A stretch of DNA of 55,658 nucleotides from Pseudomonadota bacterium (lineage in GTDB: Bacteria > Pseudomonadota > Alphaproteobacteria > Sphingomonadales > SMXR01). How positions within the stretch are numbered: position 1 is the stretch's first letter; each line of letters starts with the position of its first letter. The stretch is taken from contig JADFJJ010000008.1 of assembly GCA_022566215.1 (NCBI GenBank), positions 1 through 55,658 of the forward strand, read 5' to 3'. The notes below the pieces were generated by a model. It was not told where the DNA came from, ran no database searches, and worked only from the letters and a program-made list of their open reading frames with translations. The position numbers were made by a program, and so were the translations under genes. This document shows positions 17,726 through 25,631 of the stretch, piece after piece.

Positions 17726-19042
17726 TTAGCCAACGTCTTTTATGGTTTGTCGCATCAGTTCAGCGATTTTATCGATGTCGTTTTTCGTAACGATCAGTGG
17801 CGGCGCGATGGCCACCTGGTCACCGGTAATTCGAATTTTCAAACCATTCTCAAAGGCCCGCTGGAAAATAGCCCCCGAACGAGACATAGGCACCCCGTCC
17901 TTTTGTGCGACGGTCAGACCACACATCAGGCCAATATTGCGCACATCTGTAATGACATCCTCATCACCCAACGCATGTGCCATATCTTCGAAATAGCCTT
18001 CAAGCTTGCGGACATTTTCATAAACGCCTTCATTTTTGTAAATTTTCTGAACGGCGATTGCGGCTGCAACCGCCAAAGGGTGGGCTGAATAAGTATAGCC
18101 ATGGAACAGCTCAATACCTGATTTGGTCTCGTCAAGGAATGTATCGTAGATACCCTTCCTGACAGCCACCGCCCCCATGGGAACAGAGCCGTTGCTAATG
18201 GCTTTGGCGATGGTGATTATGTCCGGCGTCACACCGAAGCGTTCAGCGGCTGTAGCGTATCCAAGACGCCCGAATGCCGTGATGACCTCATCGAATATCA
18301 GGAGAATTCCGTGTTTTTCCGTAATCTCGCGCAGACGTTTCAAATACCCTTTGGGCGGAACATAGACGCCTGCCGATCCAAAAACCGGCTCAACAATCAC
18401 CGCCGCGATGGTACTGGAATCATGAAGGGCAATGATGTTTTCAAGCTCGTCGGCGTAAGCATCACACGGCTCGGGCTCGCCTCGGGAAAACGCCATGGTC
18501 TCGGGATCATAGGGAAATGGCAAATGATCTACCCCTGTCAGCAAGGTGCCAAAAAATTTGCGGTTGTTCACCATACCGCCCACCGAAATGCCCCCGAACC
18601 CGACGCCGTGATAGCCGTTTACACGGCCAATCATGCGAGTGCGTGTACCCTCGCCGCGAAGGAAATGGTATGCGGTCGCAATCTTGAGGGCGGTGTCCAC
18701 CGATTCCGAACCGGAATTGGTGAAAAAAATGTGGTTCAGGTCATCCGGCATATCGTCGGCCAGAATATTGGCCAGTTCAAACGCCGCCGGATGGCCGAAC
18801 TGGAACGGCGAGGCGTAATCAAGCTTGCCGGCCTGTTCACGGATGGCCTTCACCACCTTGGGATGATTGTGACCCAAGGCGCAGCACCAAAGCCCCGATG
18901 AACCGTCAAACACCTCGCGGCCATCGGTGGTCCGGTAATACAAACCATCGGCGCTTACGAACATGCGCGGATTGGCTTTAAACTCCCGGTTCGCGGTAAA
19001 CGGCATCCAATAGGCCGACAAGGTATCGTTTGTAAGTTTCAT
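17726..19042 (-). CDS. Omega-amino acid:pyruvate aminotransferase (class III)
   Basis: PLP enzyme, 438 aa, first gene of the cassette 1 operon. YWMPFTANREFKA, the GSSGLWCCALGHNHP segment (47-61), the NSGSESVDTALK segment (109-120), DEVITAFGRLG (251-261) and the Schiff-base Lys280 in TIAKAISNG match the beta-alanine / omega-amino acid:pyruvate transaminase branch closely. Likely reaction: beta-alanine (or another omega-amino acid or amine) + pyruvate to semialdehyde + alanine. It is divergent from spermidine dehydrogenase, whose product 1,3-diaminopropane can be converted to beta-alanine, so the two fit one route. A TGTGATCACA site lies in the shared promoter region. Confidence 0.9.
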   Translation of the reverse strand: MKLTNDTLSAYWMPFTANREFKANPRMFVSADGLYYRTTDGREVFDGSSGLWCCALGHNHPKVVKAIREQAGKLDYASPFQFGHPAAFELANILADDMPDDLNHIFFTNSGSESVDTALKIATAYHFLRGEGTRTRMIGRVNGYHGVGFGGISVGGMVNNRKFFGTLLTGVDHLPFPYDPETMAFSRGEPEPCDAYADELENIIALHDSSTIAAVIVEPVFGSAGVYVPPKGYLKRLREITEKHGILLIFDEVITAFGRLGYATAAERFGVTPDIITIAKAISNGSVPMGAVAVRKGIYDTFLDETKSGIELFHGYTYSAHPLAVAAAIAVQKIYKNEGVYENVRKLEGYFEDMAHALGDEDVITDVRNIGLMCGLTVAQKDGVPMSRSGAIFQRAFENGLKIRITGDQVAIAPPLIVTKNDIDKIAELMRQTIKDVG

Positions 19043-19190
19043 GTTATTTTCTGCTCTACTATGTTACTTGTACGAAATGGCTTGAACAGTCCTTTGTAGC
19101 CCGGTTTTACCAAGATACAATCGCCTGGTTACAGATTCTATGAAGCGTCCATATTAGGCCTATCTTTTGCCCTTTTCCCGATATAGATTT

Positions 19191-19200
19191 TGTGATCACA
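19191..19200. promoter_or_regulatory. TGTGATCACA operator, site 1 (spermidine dehydrogenase / cassette 1)
   Basis: Palindrome in the context ATTTTGTGATCACATAT, 36 bases before the SpdH ATG and 148 bases before the divergent aminotransferase start. One of seven such sites in the island. Confidence 0.75.
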
Positions 19201-19236
19201 TATTAGCCGATCTTTTTGACCTTGGAAAGTTCTATT

Positions 19237-21132
19237 ATGGTGCCTCGTCGCACAATAACCCGCCGTGATTTTATGAACGGCGTTGCCCTTAGTGTTGCCG
19301 CAGGAAGCCTTTTGTCGCCACTGGAAGTGGCTACCCGTTTTAGCAAGGCAGTAGGCAAAGAAGACTATTATCCCCCTAAACTTACAGGTATGAGAGGCGA
19401 TCACTTTGGTTCTTTTGAAGTTGCCCACGGCGTTGCCATAGAGGGCAGAAAATGGACCAGGCCCGCAGCGCAAGCCGATGATACCTACGACTTGATCGTC
19501 GTTGGCGGCGGAGTTTCGGGTCTTTCCGCGGCATGGCTGTACCGGGGCCAAACCGGGCCCGATGCAAGAATACTTATCCTTGACAACCATGATGACTTTG
19601 GCGGTCACGCAAAGCGAAATGAATTTAATGTCGATGGCCACAAATTAATCGGTTACGGCGGTAGCATGACCATAGAGGGGCCGAAGCATTATTCGCCTTC
19701 TGCAAAACAACTCCTGAAAAACATTTCCATCGACGTTCAGCGTTTTTATAAATTCTTCGATCAAGGTTTTTATGATCAATGGAACCTGACTAGCGGGATT
19801 TATTTCAACAAGAATGCCTACCAGGTGGACCGGCTGGTGCCTGACCCCTTCCGAAATTCGTACACTCCGATTAGTGGGAAACCCGCACAAGAGGTAGTCG
19901 GAATGTTCCCAATTGAGCAAGCGACCCGGGATGCCCTGGTCCGGCTTGTGGAAAGCGACATTGATTATTTGGCGGGTGTCCCAGTTCAGGCAAAAATCGA
20001 GATCCTGGCCAGCATTAGTTATGTTGATTTTCTTGAAAAATATGCCGGTGTTCCCCGTGAAGGAACGGATATTTTAAGGGATAAGGCCAAAGGGGTCTGG
20101 GCGCTTGGCTGGGATGCCTTGTCAGCCCTTGAAGGTGCCCGGCTGGAAATGCCCGGAACCAGCGGTATGGGTTTAAGCTATGAACAGTTGGGATGGGATG
20201 CTGCCGAAGAACCCTATATTTTTCATTTTCCTGACGGCAATGCCGGCATTGCCCGGTCACTGGTTCGCAGTTTGATCCCTGGCAGTTTGCCAGGAGACAC
20301 CATGGAGGACCTAGTGACTTCACGGGCAAACTACACATCTCTTGACCATGAAAACAATAGGGTTAACATTCGCCTTAACAGTACCGCCATTGATGTTCGT
20401 CACACAAAAGATGGCAAGGCTGTCGATGTCACCTATGTCCAAAAAGGGGTTGCCAACCGGGTGCGCGGGAAACATATCATTCTTGCCTGCAATAACCGGA
20501 TGATTCCTTTTATCTGCCCCGAGGTCCCTAAAGCGCAAGTTGAGGCCATCGATTATGCCATAAGAGCCCCTTTGGCTTATATTAACATTGCTCTTAGAAA
20601 CTGGCGGGGGTTTGTTGAAGCAGGTATTGACAGGTTTTATATCCCCCAGCCAAACATGATGCACTTCCTTACCTTGGATTACCCGGTCAGTATGGGCAGT
20701 TACAATTTCTCGAAAGGCCCGGATGAGCCAATCGTGGTTCATGGAAACTACGTTCCAGATTCCCCGGGGTTGGGTTTAACCGGCCGCGAACAGTTTGCCC
20801 TTGGCCAACAAAAATTATACCAGCTTGATTTCGCAGATTTTGAGGACGACGTTTTCCAGCAAATGAGTGGAGCGCTTGCTGGCACCAGTTTTGATGCGGA
20901 GCGGGATATTGCCGCTATCACAGTTAATCGTTGGCCCCACGGCTACGCCTATGAATACAATGAATTGTTTGATCCGGTAGACTGGAATCACACCAGGGGA
21001 CCGCACATCGTAGGACGGGCGCAAATTGGCAGAATCTCAATCGCCAACTCTGATGCCTCTGCTTACGCTTACGTTGATGGGGCTATTGATGCAGCGGCCC
21101 GGGCGGTGGATGAACAGGTCGCTTTGGACTAA
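19237..21132 (+). CDS. spdH: Spermidine dehydrogenase (SpdH-like), Tat-exported flavoprotein
   Basis: Oxidises spermidine, classically at the secondary amine, to 1,3-diaminopropane and 4-aminobutanal. 631 aa from the ATG at 19237, chosen for GGAAAG 7 bases upstream; a TTG at 19216 is less likely. The twin-Arg signal TRRDFMNG (residues 8-15) plus a hydrophobic stretch indicate folded export to the periplasm. The SpdH hallmark KLTGMRGDHFGSFEVAH lies at residues 48-64 and the FAD motif VVGGGVSGLSAAW at 88-100. The C-terminal region has RWPHGYAYEYN. The only plus-strand gene in the left half of the island. It converges on and overlaps the cassette 2 GcvT gene by 4 bases. Confidence 0.88.
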   Translation: MVPRRTITRRDFMNGVALSVAAGSLLSPLEVATRFSKAVGKEDYYPPKLTGMRGDHFGSFEVAHGVAIEGRKWTRPAAQADDTYDLIVVGGGVSGLSAAWLYRGQTGPDARILILDNHDDFGGHAKRNEFNVDGHKLIGYGGSMTIEGPKHYSPSAKQLLKNISIDVQRFYKFFDQGFYDQWNLTSGIYFNKNAYQVDRLVPDPFRNSYTPISGKPAQEVVGMFPIEQATRDALVRLVESDIDYLAGVPVQAKIEILASISYVDFLEKYAGVPREGTDILRDKAKGVWALGWDALSALEGARLEMPGTSGMGLSYEQLGWDAAEEPYIFHFPDGNAGIARSLVRSLIPGSLPGDTMEDLVTSRANYTSLDHENNRVNIRLNSTAIDVRHTKDGKAVDVTYVQKGVANRVRGKHIILACNNRMIPFICPEVPKAQVEAIDYAIRAPLAYINIALRNWRGFVEAGIDRFYIPQPNMMHFLTLDYPVSMGSYNFSKGPDEPIVVHGNYVPDSPGLGLTGREQFALGQQKLYQLDFADFEDDVFQQMSGALAGTSFDAERDIAAITVNRWPHGYAYEYNELFDPVDWNHTRGPHIVGRAQIGRISIANSDASAYAYVDGAIDAAARAVDEQVALD

Positions 21133-22328
21133 AACAAACCAGGAGGCGTGGCGCGGCGGCGTGGCGGGCTCCAGAAGGGTTCGTCGTGCACGCGGCATCG
21201 CTGCCAGACGCGATTCCACTGAAGTTCGCGCTGGTAATAAATCTCTGCCCAGAGGTCATTCAGGGGGTCGTCTATGGCCACTTCCAGCGATGCAAAGGCG
21301 ATATTCTGTTTGCAAGTTGGTGACCACACGGCGGACGTCACTACGCCCGCAACTTTTTTGCGGCCATGGAAAATATAGCTGGCGTGCGCGGGTTTGTTGC
21401 CGTCGATATCCAGCTTCACCAGGCGATATCTTGAGCCTTTTTCTTTTTCCCGGATCAGTGCCCTGCGGCCGGTGAAATTGGGCTTATCCAGATGCACCAA
21501 CCAACCAAGCCCAAGCTCGAAGGGCGAGCGATCATGATCCTTGCGAATAGTATGATTGGCTGGCGTGAAATCGTCGCCGGCCTGAATAAATCCGGCTTCA
21601 ATGCGGGCGATATCCAGTGCATGGGTGCCGATGGCACGAATGCCATAATGTTTTCCGGCCTCGAACAGCTCGTCCCAAAGGGTCAGCGCCTTTGAGCCCC
21701 CGACCCACAGCTCATAGCCCAGATCACCGGTAAAGCCGGTGCGTGACACCATTAACTTGCCACCATGATAGGGAAAGTGCACAATGCCAAAGGGCTTCAG
21801 TGTTTCGATACCCGAAAGACCCATCTTGCTTAGCACCGCGAATGACGTCGGCCCTTGCACGCTGAGGGCAGCCACCCCTTCGGTCTCGTCCGTGATGTCC
21901 ACGTCAAAACCGGCCGACGATATCATCAGCCATTCATATTGGCGCTCATAGGCGCACAATCTGTAGTCATGCTCACCGAAACGGAAAATGGTCCCGTCGT
22001 CGACAACCTTACCCTGGTCGTTGCACCAGACGCTGTAACCGACCCGGCCAGGTTTGAGCTTCGACATGTCGCGCGTGACCATGCGGTCGAAGAAAGCCTC
22101 CGCATCTTGGCCGCGGATGCGGTATTTGCTCATCGGCGACAGGTCCATGACTGAACAGGCATTGCGGATGGCAAAATACTCGAGCTCGACATTTTCGAAA
22201 TAATCCGCCGACAAATACCCCTTCCAGCAGTGCCAACTGCTGTCCTGCGACAGTTCCGCCATCCGCGGATAGAAGGGCGTCGGCAGCGAATGCTTGCGAA
22301 AATGCTCCTTGTCATACTGCGCGCGCAT
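21129..22328 (-). CDS. GcvT-like folate-binding protein, cassette 2
   Basis: Paralogue of 13320-14525 with the same architecture, 399 aa. The Asp pair in VVDDGTIFRF (~110), SVQGPTSF, MVSRTGFTGDLGYELW (~195-210), GRRALIREKEKGSRY and VVTSAVWSP are all retained, as is the shared C-terminal tail PFWSPPRRRATPP. The start ATG at 22326-22328 overlaps the flavoprotein B' stop (TGATG), so translation is coupled. It ends by overlapping the convergent spdH stop by 4 bases, leaving no terminator between them. Probable role: accept a one-carbon unit released by the A'/B' dehydrogenase onto tetrahydrofolate (inference). Confidence 0.88.
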   Translation of the reverse strand: MRAQYDKEHFRKHSLPTPFYPRMAELSQDSSWHCWKGYLSADYFENVELEYFAIRNACSVMDLSPMSKYRIRGQDAEAFFDRMVTRDMSKLKPGRVGYSVWCNDQGKVVDDGTIFRFGEHDYRLCAYERQYEWLMISSAGFDVDITDETEGVAALSVQGPTSFAVLSKMGLSGIETLKPFGIVHFPYHGGKLMVSRTGFTGDLGYELWVGGSKALTLWDELFEAGKHYGIRAIGTHALDIARIEAGFIQAGDDFTPANHTIRKDHDRSPFELGLGWLVHLDKPNFTGRRALIREKEKGSRYRLVKLDIDGNKPAHASYIFHGRKKVAGVVTSAVWSPTCKQNIAFASLEVAIDDPLNDLWAEIYYQRELQWNRVWQRCRVHDEPFWSPPRRRATPPGLF

Positions 22329-23884
22329 CACTTGTCTCCAGCGATAATGGCTTGCGCCGCGTTGTGACCGGCAGCACCCATAACGAATCCTCCCGGATGG
22401 GCACCGGCCCCGCACAAATACAGCCCATCGATCGGCGTGCGGTACTGGGCGGTGCCATAAGTGGGCCGCATCATGAACATCTGGTCAATGGCTAGTTCAC
22501 CATGGTGCCAGTGACCGCCGGTCATGCCAAATTCGCGTTCAATATCCACCGGCGTCAGGCATTCGACGGTGGTTATCTTGTCCCTGAAGTCAGGGGCATA
22601 GGCCGAAATAACATCGACAACGCGCTCGACAAAGGTATCTTTCTGGGCGTCCCAGCCGCCTTTCAGGTCGTACGGCGCATATTGCACGATGGCCGACAAT
22701 ACATGCTTCCCGGCCGGCGCCAACGATGGGTCAGCGAGGCTGGGAATAGTGATTTCCATCGCCGGGGCTGCTGAGAACTCGCCATATTTCGAGTGATTAA
22801 AAGCATGCTCCAGATATTTCCGAGACGGCGCGATTACCAGCCGATTGCCCAGCGCATCCTGCTCAAGACCGGTAAAATCGGGCAGGCTGTTCAGCGCCAT
22901 ATGTAGCTTGGCGGCCCGCCCAGAGGTGCGCAGATTGCTGATGCGATGTGCCAACCCGGCTTCCAGATTGCGCGCACCTACCAGCTTCAGGAATGTAGTT
23001 TTTGGGTCGGCATTCGAAATTATCGTTGGCGCGCGGACCTCTTCGCCACCCGCGAACACAACACCAACTGCACACCCGCCTTCCAGCAACACGCTCTCGA
23101 CCAGTGCCGCAGTCCTGATCTCGGCACCGAAACTGGTTGCGGCATCCGCTAGCGCCACTGTGACGCTGCCCATACCACCCATTGGCAGGATCGGAATGCT
23201 TTTCAGGCCGCCTGCCAGGCGATAGAGATAAGTCACCACAGTACCCGGCATGCGGGGTTCCATGGCGGTGCCCAGAACCGCATCCAGCGCCAAGGCACCT
23301 TTCAATGCCTCGCTTTCGAACACTTCATCCAGAAGATCATGGATATTCATGCCGATGATACGCAAGAAATCCCGCATGCGTTTTTTACCGAGCCCAAAGC
23401 GAATATCCCAGCCCATCCCGGCCAGTTTTATCACATTCCCGAACCCCGCGTTAGCGAGGCGTAGCGGAGTCTTGAGCAATTGCGGGGCCAGCGCCCTGGC
23501 GTGACGCTCCATTCGCTTGATGAACCTGGTGTAAGCCACCTTGTCGGTATCGGAGACCTCGGCCCCCTCAATATTGTGGCGACGGATGGTCAGTTTGTTG
23601 CCGTCTGCAGCCAATGAAATCGTTTCAATCGGCGGCCCGTTCAAATTGAGACCGTGGGTCTTGAGCTTAAGTTCGCGGACTATCTTTGGCTGTAGCATAT
23701 GAAGGATGTGGGCGCAGGCAGAGACCTTGAAGCCGGGCGCAAATTCCCGTGTTATTGCTGCGCCGCCGACCTGCTCGGAGCGCTCCAGAACCAGCACCTT
23801 CTGCCCGCCCTTTGCCAGGTAGGCGGCGCAAACAAGGCCATTGTGACCGGCACCGATAATCAGGGCATCATAACGATCAGTCAT
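22328..23884 (-). CDS. PYROXD2-like flavoprotein B, cassette 2
   Basis: 518 aa from the ATG at 23884, which follows GGAGG by 9 bases inside the end of the A' gene; an in-frame upstream extension is Arg-rich shadow and is not used. GAGHNG is at residues 11-16, VLVLERSEQVGGAA (~31-44), GGMGSVTVAL (~240) and the C-terminal LYLCGAGAHPGGFVMG. It overlaps the upstream gene by 8 bases and the downstream GcvT-like gene by 1 base. Same subtype as 16163-17704. Gene order differs between cassettes: B-A-GcvT in cassette 1, A-B-GcvT in cassette 2. Confidence 0.88.
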   Translation of the reverse strand: MTDRYDALIIGAGHNGLVCAAYLAKGGQKVLVLERSEQVGGAAITREFAPGFKVSACAHILHMLQPKIVRELKLKTHGLNLNGPPIETISLAADGNKLTIRRHNIEGAEVSDTDKVAYTRFIKRMERHARALAPQLLKTPLRLANAGFGNVIKLAGMGWDIRFGLGKKRMRDFLRIIGMNIHDLLDEVFESEALKGALALDAVLGTAMEPRMPGTVVTYLYRLAGGLKSIPILPMGGMGSVTVALADAATSFGAEIRTAALVESVLLEGGCAVGVVFAGGEEVRAPTIISNADPKTTFLKLVGARNLEAGLAHRISNLRTSGRAAKLHMALNSLPDFTGLEQDALGNRLVIAPSRKYLEHAFNHSKYGEFSAAPAMEITIPSLADPSLAPAGKHVLSAIVQYAPYDLKGGWDAQKDTFVERVVDVISAYAPDFRDKITTVECLTPVDIEREFGMTGGHWHHGELAIDQMFMMRPTYGTAQYRTPIDGLYLCGAGAHPGGFVMGAAGHNAAQAIIAGDK

Positions 23885-25493
23885 CGCCAAAATCCTCCGG
23901 AGTAATATTCTCCCTGCCCAGATCTGCAAGGATTTCGCGCGCCGCATTGGCGCCCGGCGCCGCCATGACACCACCTCCGGGGTGAGTGGTGGATCCGCAC
24001 ATATACATACCCTTCACCGGGCCGCGGTATTGGGCATAGCCCGGGAACGGCCGGTTAAACATCAGTTGGTCGAAGCTCAGATCGCCCTGGAAAATGTTGC
24101 CAGCGGTCAGCCCCACTTCAGCTTCGATCTCGTGTGGGGTGCGAACCTCGGTATGCAGGATCAGGTCCTTGAAATTGGGGCTGAAAGTGGCAATGGCGTC
24201 TATCACAGTCTGGCCAAAGGCCTCGCGCTTATCCGGCGTCCAGTCGCCATCTGCAAGCTTTGCGGGGCAATATTGAACGAAGACGCTCATCATATGCTTA
24301 CCCGGCGGGGCCATTGTCGGATCGGTCAATGTCGGGATCATCATGTCCACGTAGGGCCATTTGGACCAAGTGCCGTTCTTCCAGTCATCGTAGGCGCGCT
24401 CAAGTTGCTCGAAGTTTTCGGTAATATGCAGATCGCCCTTGATAAGGGGACAACCCACGGGGAACTGCGGGAATTCGGGCAGGCCGTCCAGCGCAATATT
24501 GAGCTTGCCCGACGACCCCTTGATCTTGAAGTTTTGGGCCCTCTCCACCACCTCATCAGGCAGGTCTTTCTGATCCATGATCTTCAGAAAAGTCCTTTTG
24601 GCATCAAGGTTCGAGACCACGATTGGGGCGTCGATTTCCTCGCCGCTTTCCAGAACTACGCCTTTGGTGCGACCGTTCCTGACCCGAATTTGGGCGACCG
24701 GCGCATCGGTGCGGAGTTCGCCGCCATGTTCCTGCAACGCGCCTGCCAAGGCCTTGGCGAGAGACCCCATGCCGCCGCGCGCGAAGCCCCAAGCACCGAC
24801 ATTGCCATCGATATCGCCCATATAATGGTGCAATAATACATAGGCCGTGCCCGGCGAATAAGGGCCCAGCGCGGTGCCGATGAGGCCCGATCCAGATAAT
24901 GCTGCCTTAACCAGTTCGCTTTCGAAATACTGGTCCAGAAATTCGGCAACGCTCATGGTGAAAAAACGGATAAACTCGTAAAGCTCCTCTTCGCCAAGCT
25001 CGTACAGATTTTTCCCCAGAAAAAAGAGCTCTGAAAGGTCTTTCGGCTTGAAGGATGTGGGGTCCGCCGGTGTGCGTAAAAGGAACGGGCGAATGAACCG
25101 GCAATAGCGCATCACGTCTGTGGAAAAGCGTTCATAGGCATCGGCGTCGTGCAACGAGTGACGGGCGAATTCACGGCGCTTCACCTCGTGATTGGTATAG
25201 CTGCCAAGATAGTCGCCCGACTGCGTCAGCGTTGCACCGCCACCAAATGGCACCACCTGCAGCCCATGGCGGGCCAGATTGAGGTCACGATAAATCTCGG
25301 GCCGCAGCAGACTGCTGACATAAGAACAGTTGGTATAGGTCCAGCCTTCATACAATTCGCGGCTGACCGTGGCACCGCCGATGTAGGGGTTGCGCTCGAC
25401 AATCAGGACGTTCAACCCGGATTTCGCCAGATAAGCGGCATTGGTCAGCCCGTTGTGTCCGGCTCCTATGACGATGGCATCGTATTTGTTCAT
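23877..25493 (-). CDS. PYROXD2-like flavoprotein A, cassette 2
   Basis: 538 aa with IVIGAGHNG at 7-15, LIVERNPYIGGATVS (~31-45) and MYMCGSTTHPGGGVMAAPGANAA near residues 505-527. Strongly similar along its length to flavoprotein A of cassette 1: the first 80 residues share AAYLAK.GL.V, the YIGGA.VSREL segment and RDLNL.RHGL, and the middle shares GIIGTALG.YSPG or GLIGTALGPYSPG. It lies 138 bases after the TonB receptor stop with no visible terminator, so it is probably transcribed from the receptor promoter and its TGTGATCACA site. Confidence 0.88.
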   Translation of the reverse strand: MNKYDAIVIGAGHNGLTNAAYLAKSGLNVLIVERNPYIGGATVSRELYEGWTYTNCSYVSSLLRPEIYRDLNLARHGLQVVPFGGGATLTQSGDYLGSYTNHEVKRREFARHSLHDADAYERFSTDVMRYCRFIRPFLLRTPADPTSFKPKDLSELFFLGKNLYELGEEELYEFIRFFTMSVAEFLDQYFESELVKAALSGSGLIGTALGPYSPGTAYVLLHHYMGDIDGNVGAWGFARGGMGSLAKALAGALQEHGGELRTDAPVAQIRVRNGRTKGVVLESGEEIDAPIVVSNLDAKRTFLKIMDQKDLPDEVVERAQNFKIKGSSGKLNIALDGLPEFPQFPVGCPLIKGDLHITENFEQLERAYDDWKNGTWSKWPYVDMMIPTLTDPTMAPPGKHMMSVFVQYCPAKLADGDWTPDKREAFGQTVIDAIATFSPNFKDLILHTEVRTPHEIEAEVGLTAGNIFQGDLSFDQLMFNRPFPGYAQYRGPVKGMYMCGSTTHPGGGVMAAPGANAAREILADLGRENITPEDFGDD

Positions 25494-25631
25494 TTATTCA
25501 CAAGATTCCACTGTTCGGGCCCATGCCGACTACACCGAGATTGAAACCAACTTTAGCCTGGGAGAAAAGCAAACACCAGCCGCTAATTCAGGCCCTCAGT
25601 GGGATTTTTGGGGCATTTTAAGGCTTGGCCG

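Noticed and set aside
13320-22328. Glycine cleavage T-protein for the two GcvT-like proteins
   Set aside because: No gcvH or gcvP nearby, longer than GcvT, a shared unusual tail, and operon linkage to flavoproteins instead.
22329-22415. Upstream extension of the cassette 2 GcvT-like protein
   Set aside because: Arg/Cys-rich shadow of the flavoprotein B' end; the ATG at 22328 overlapping the stop matches the family start.
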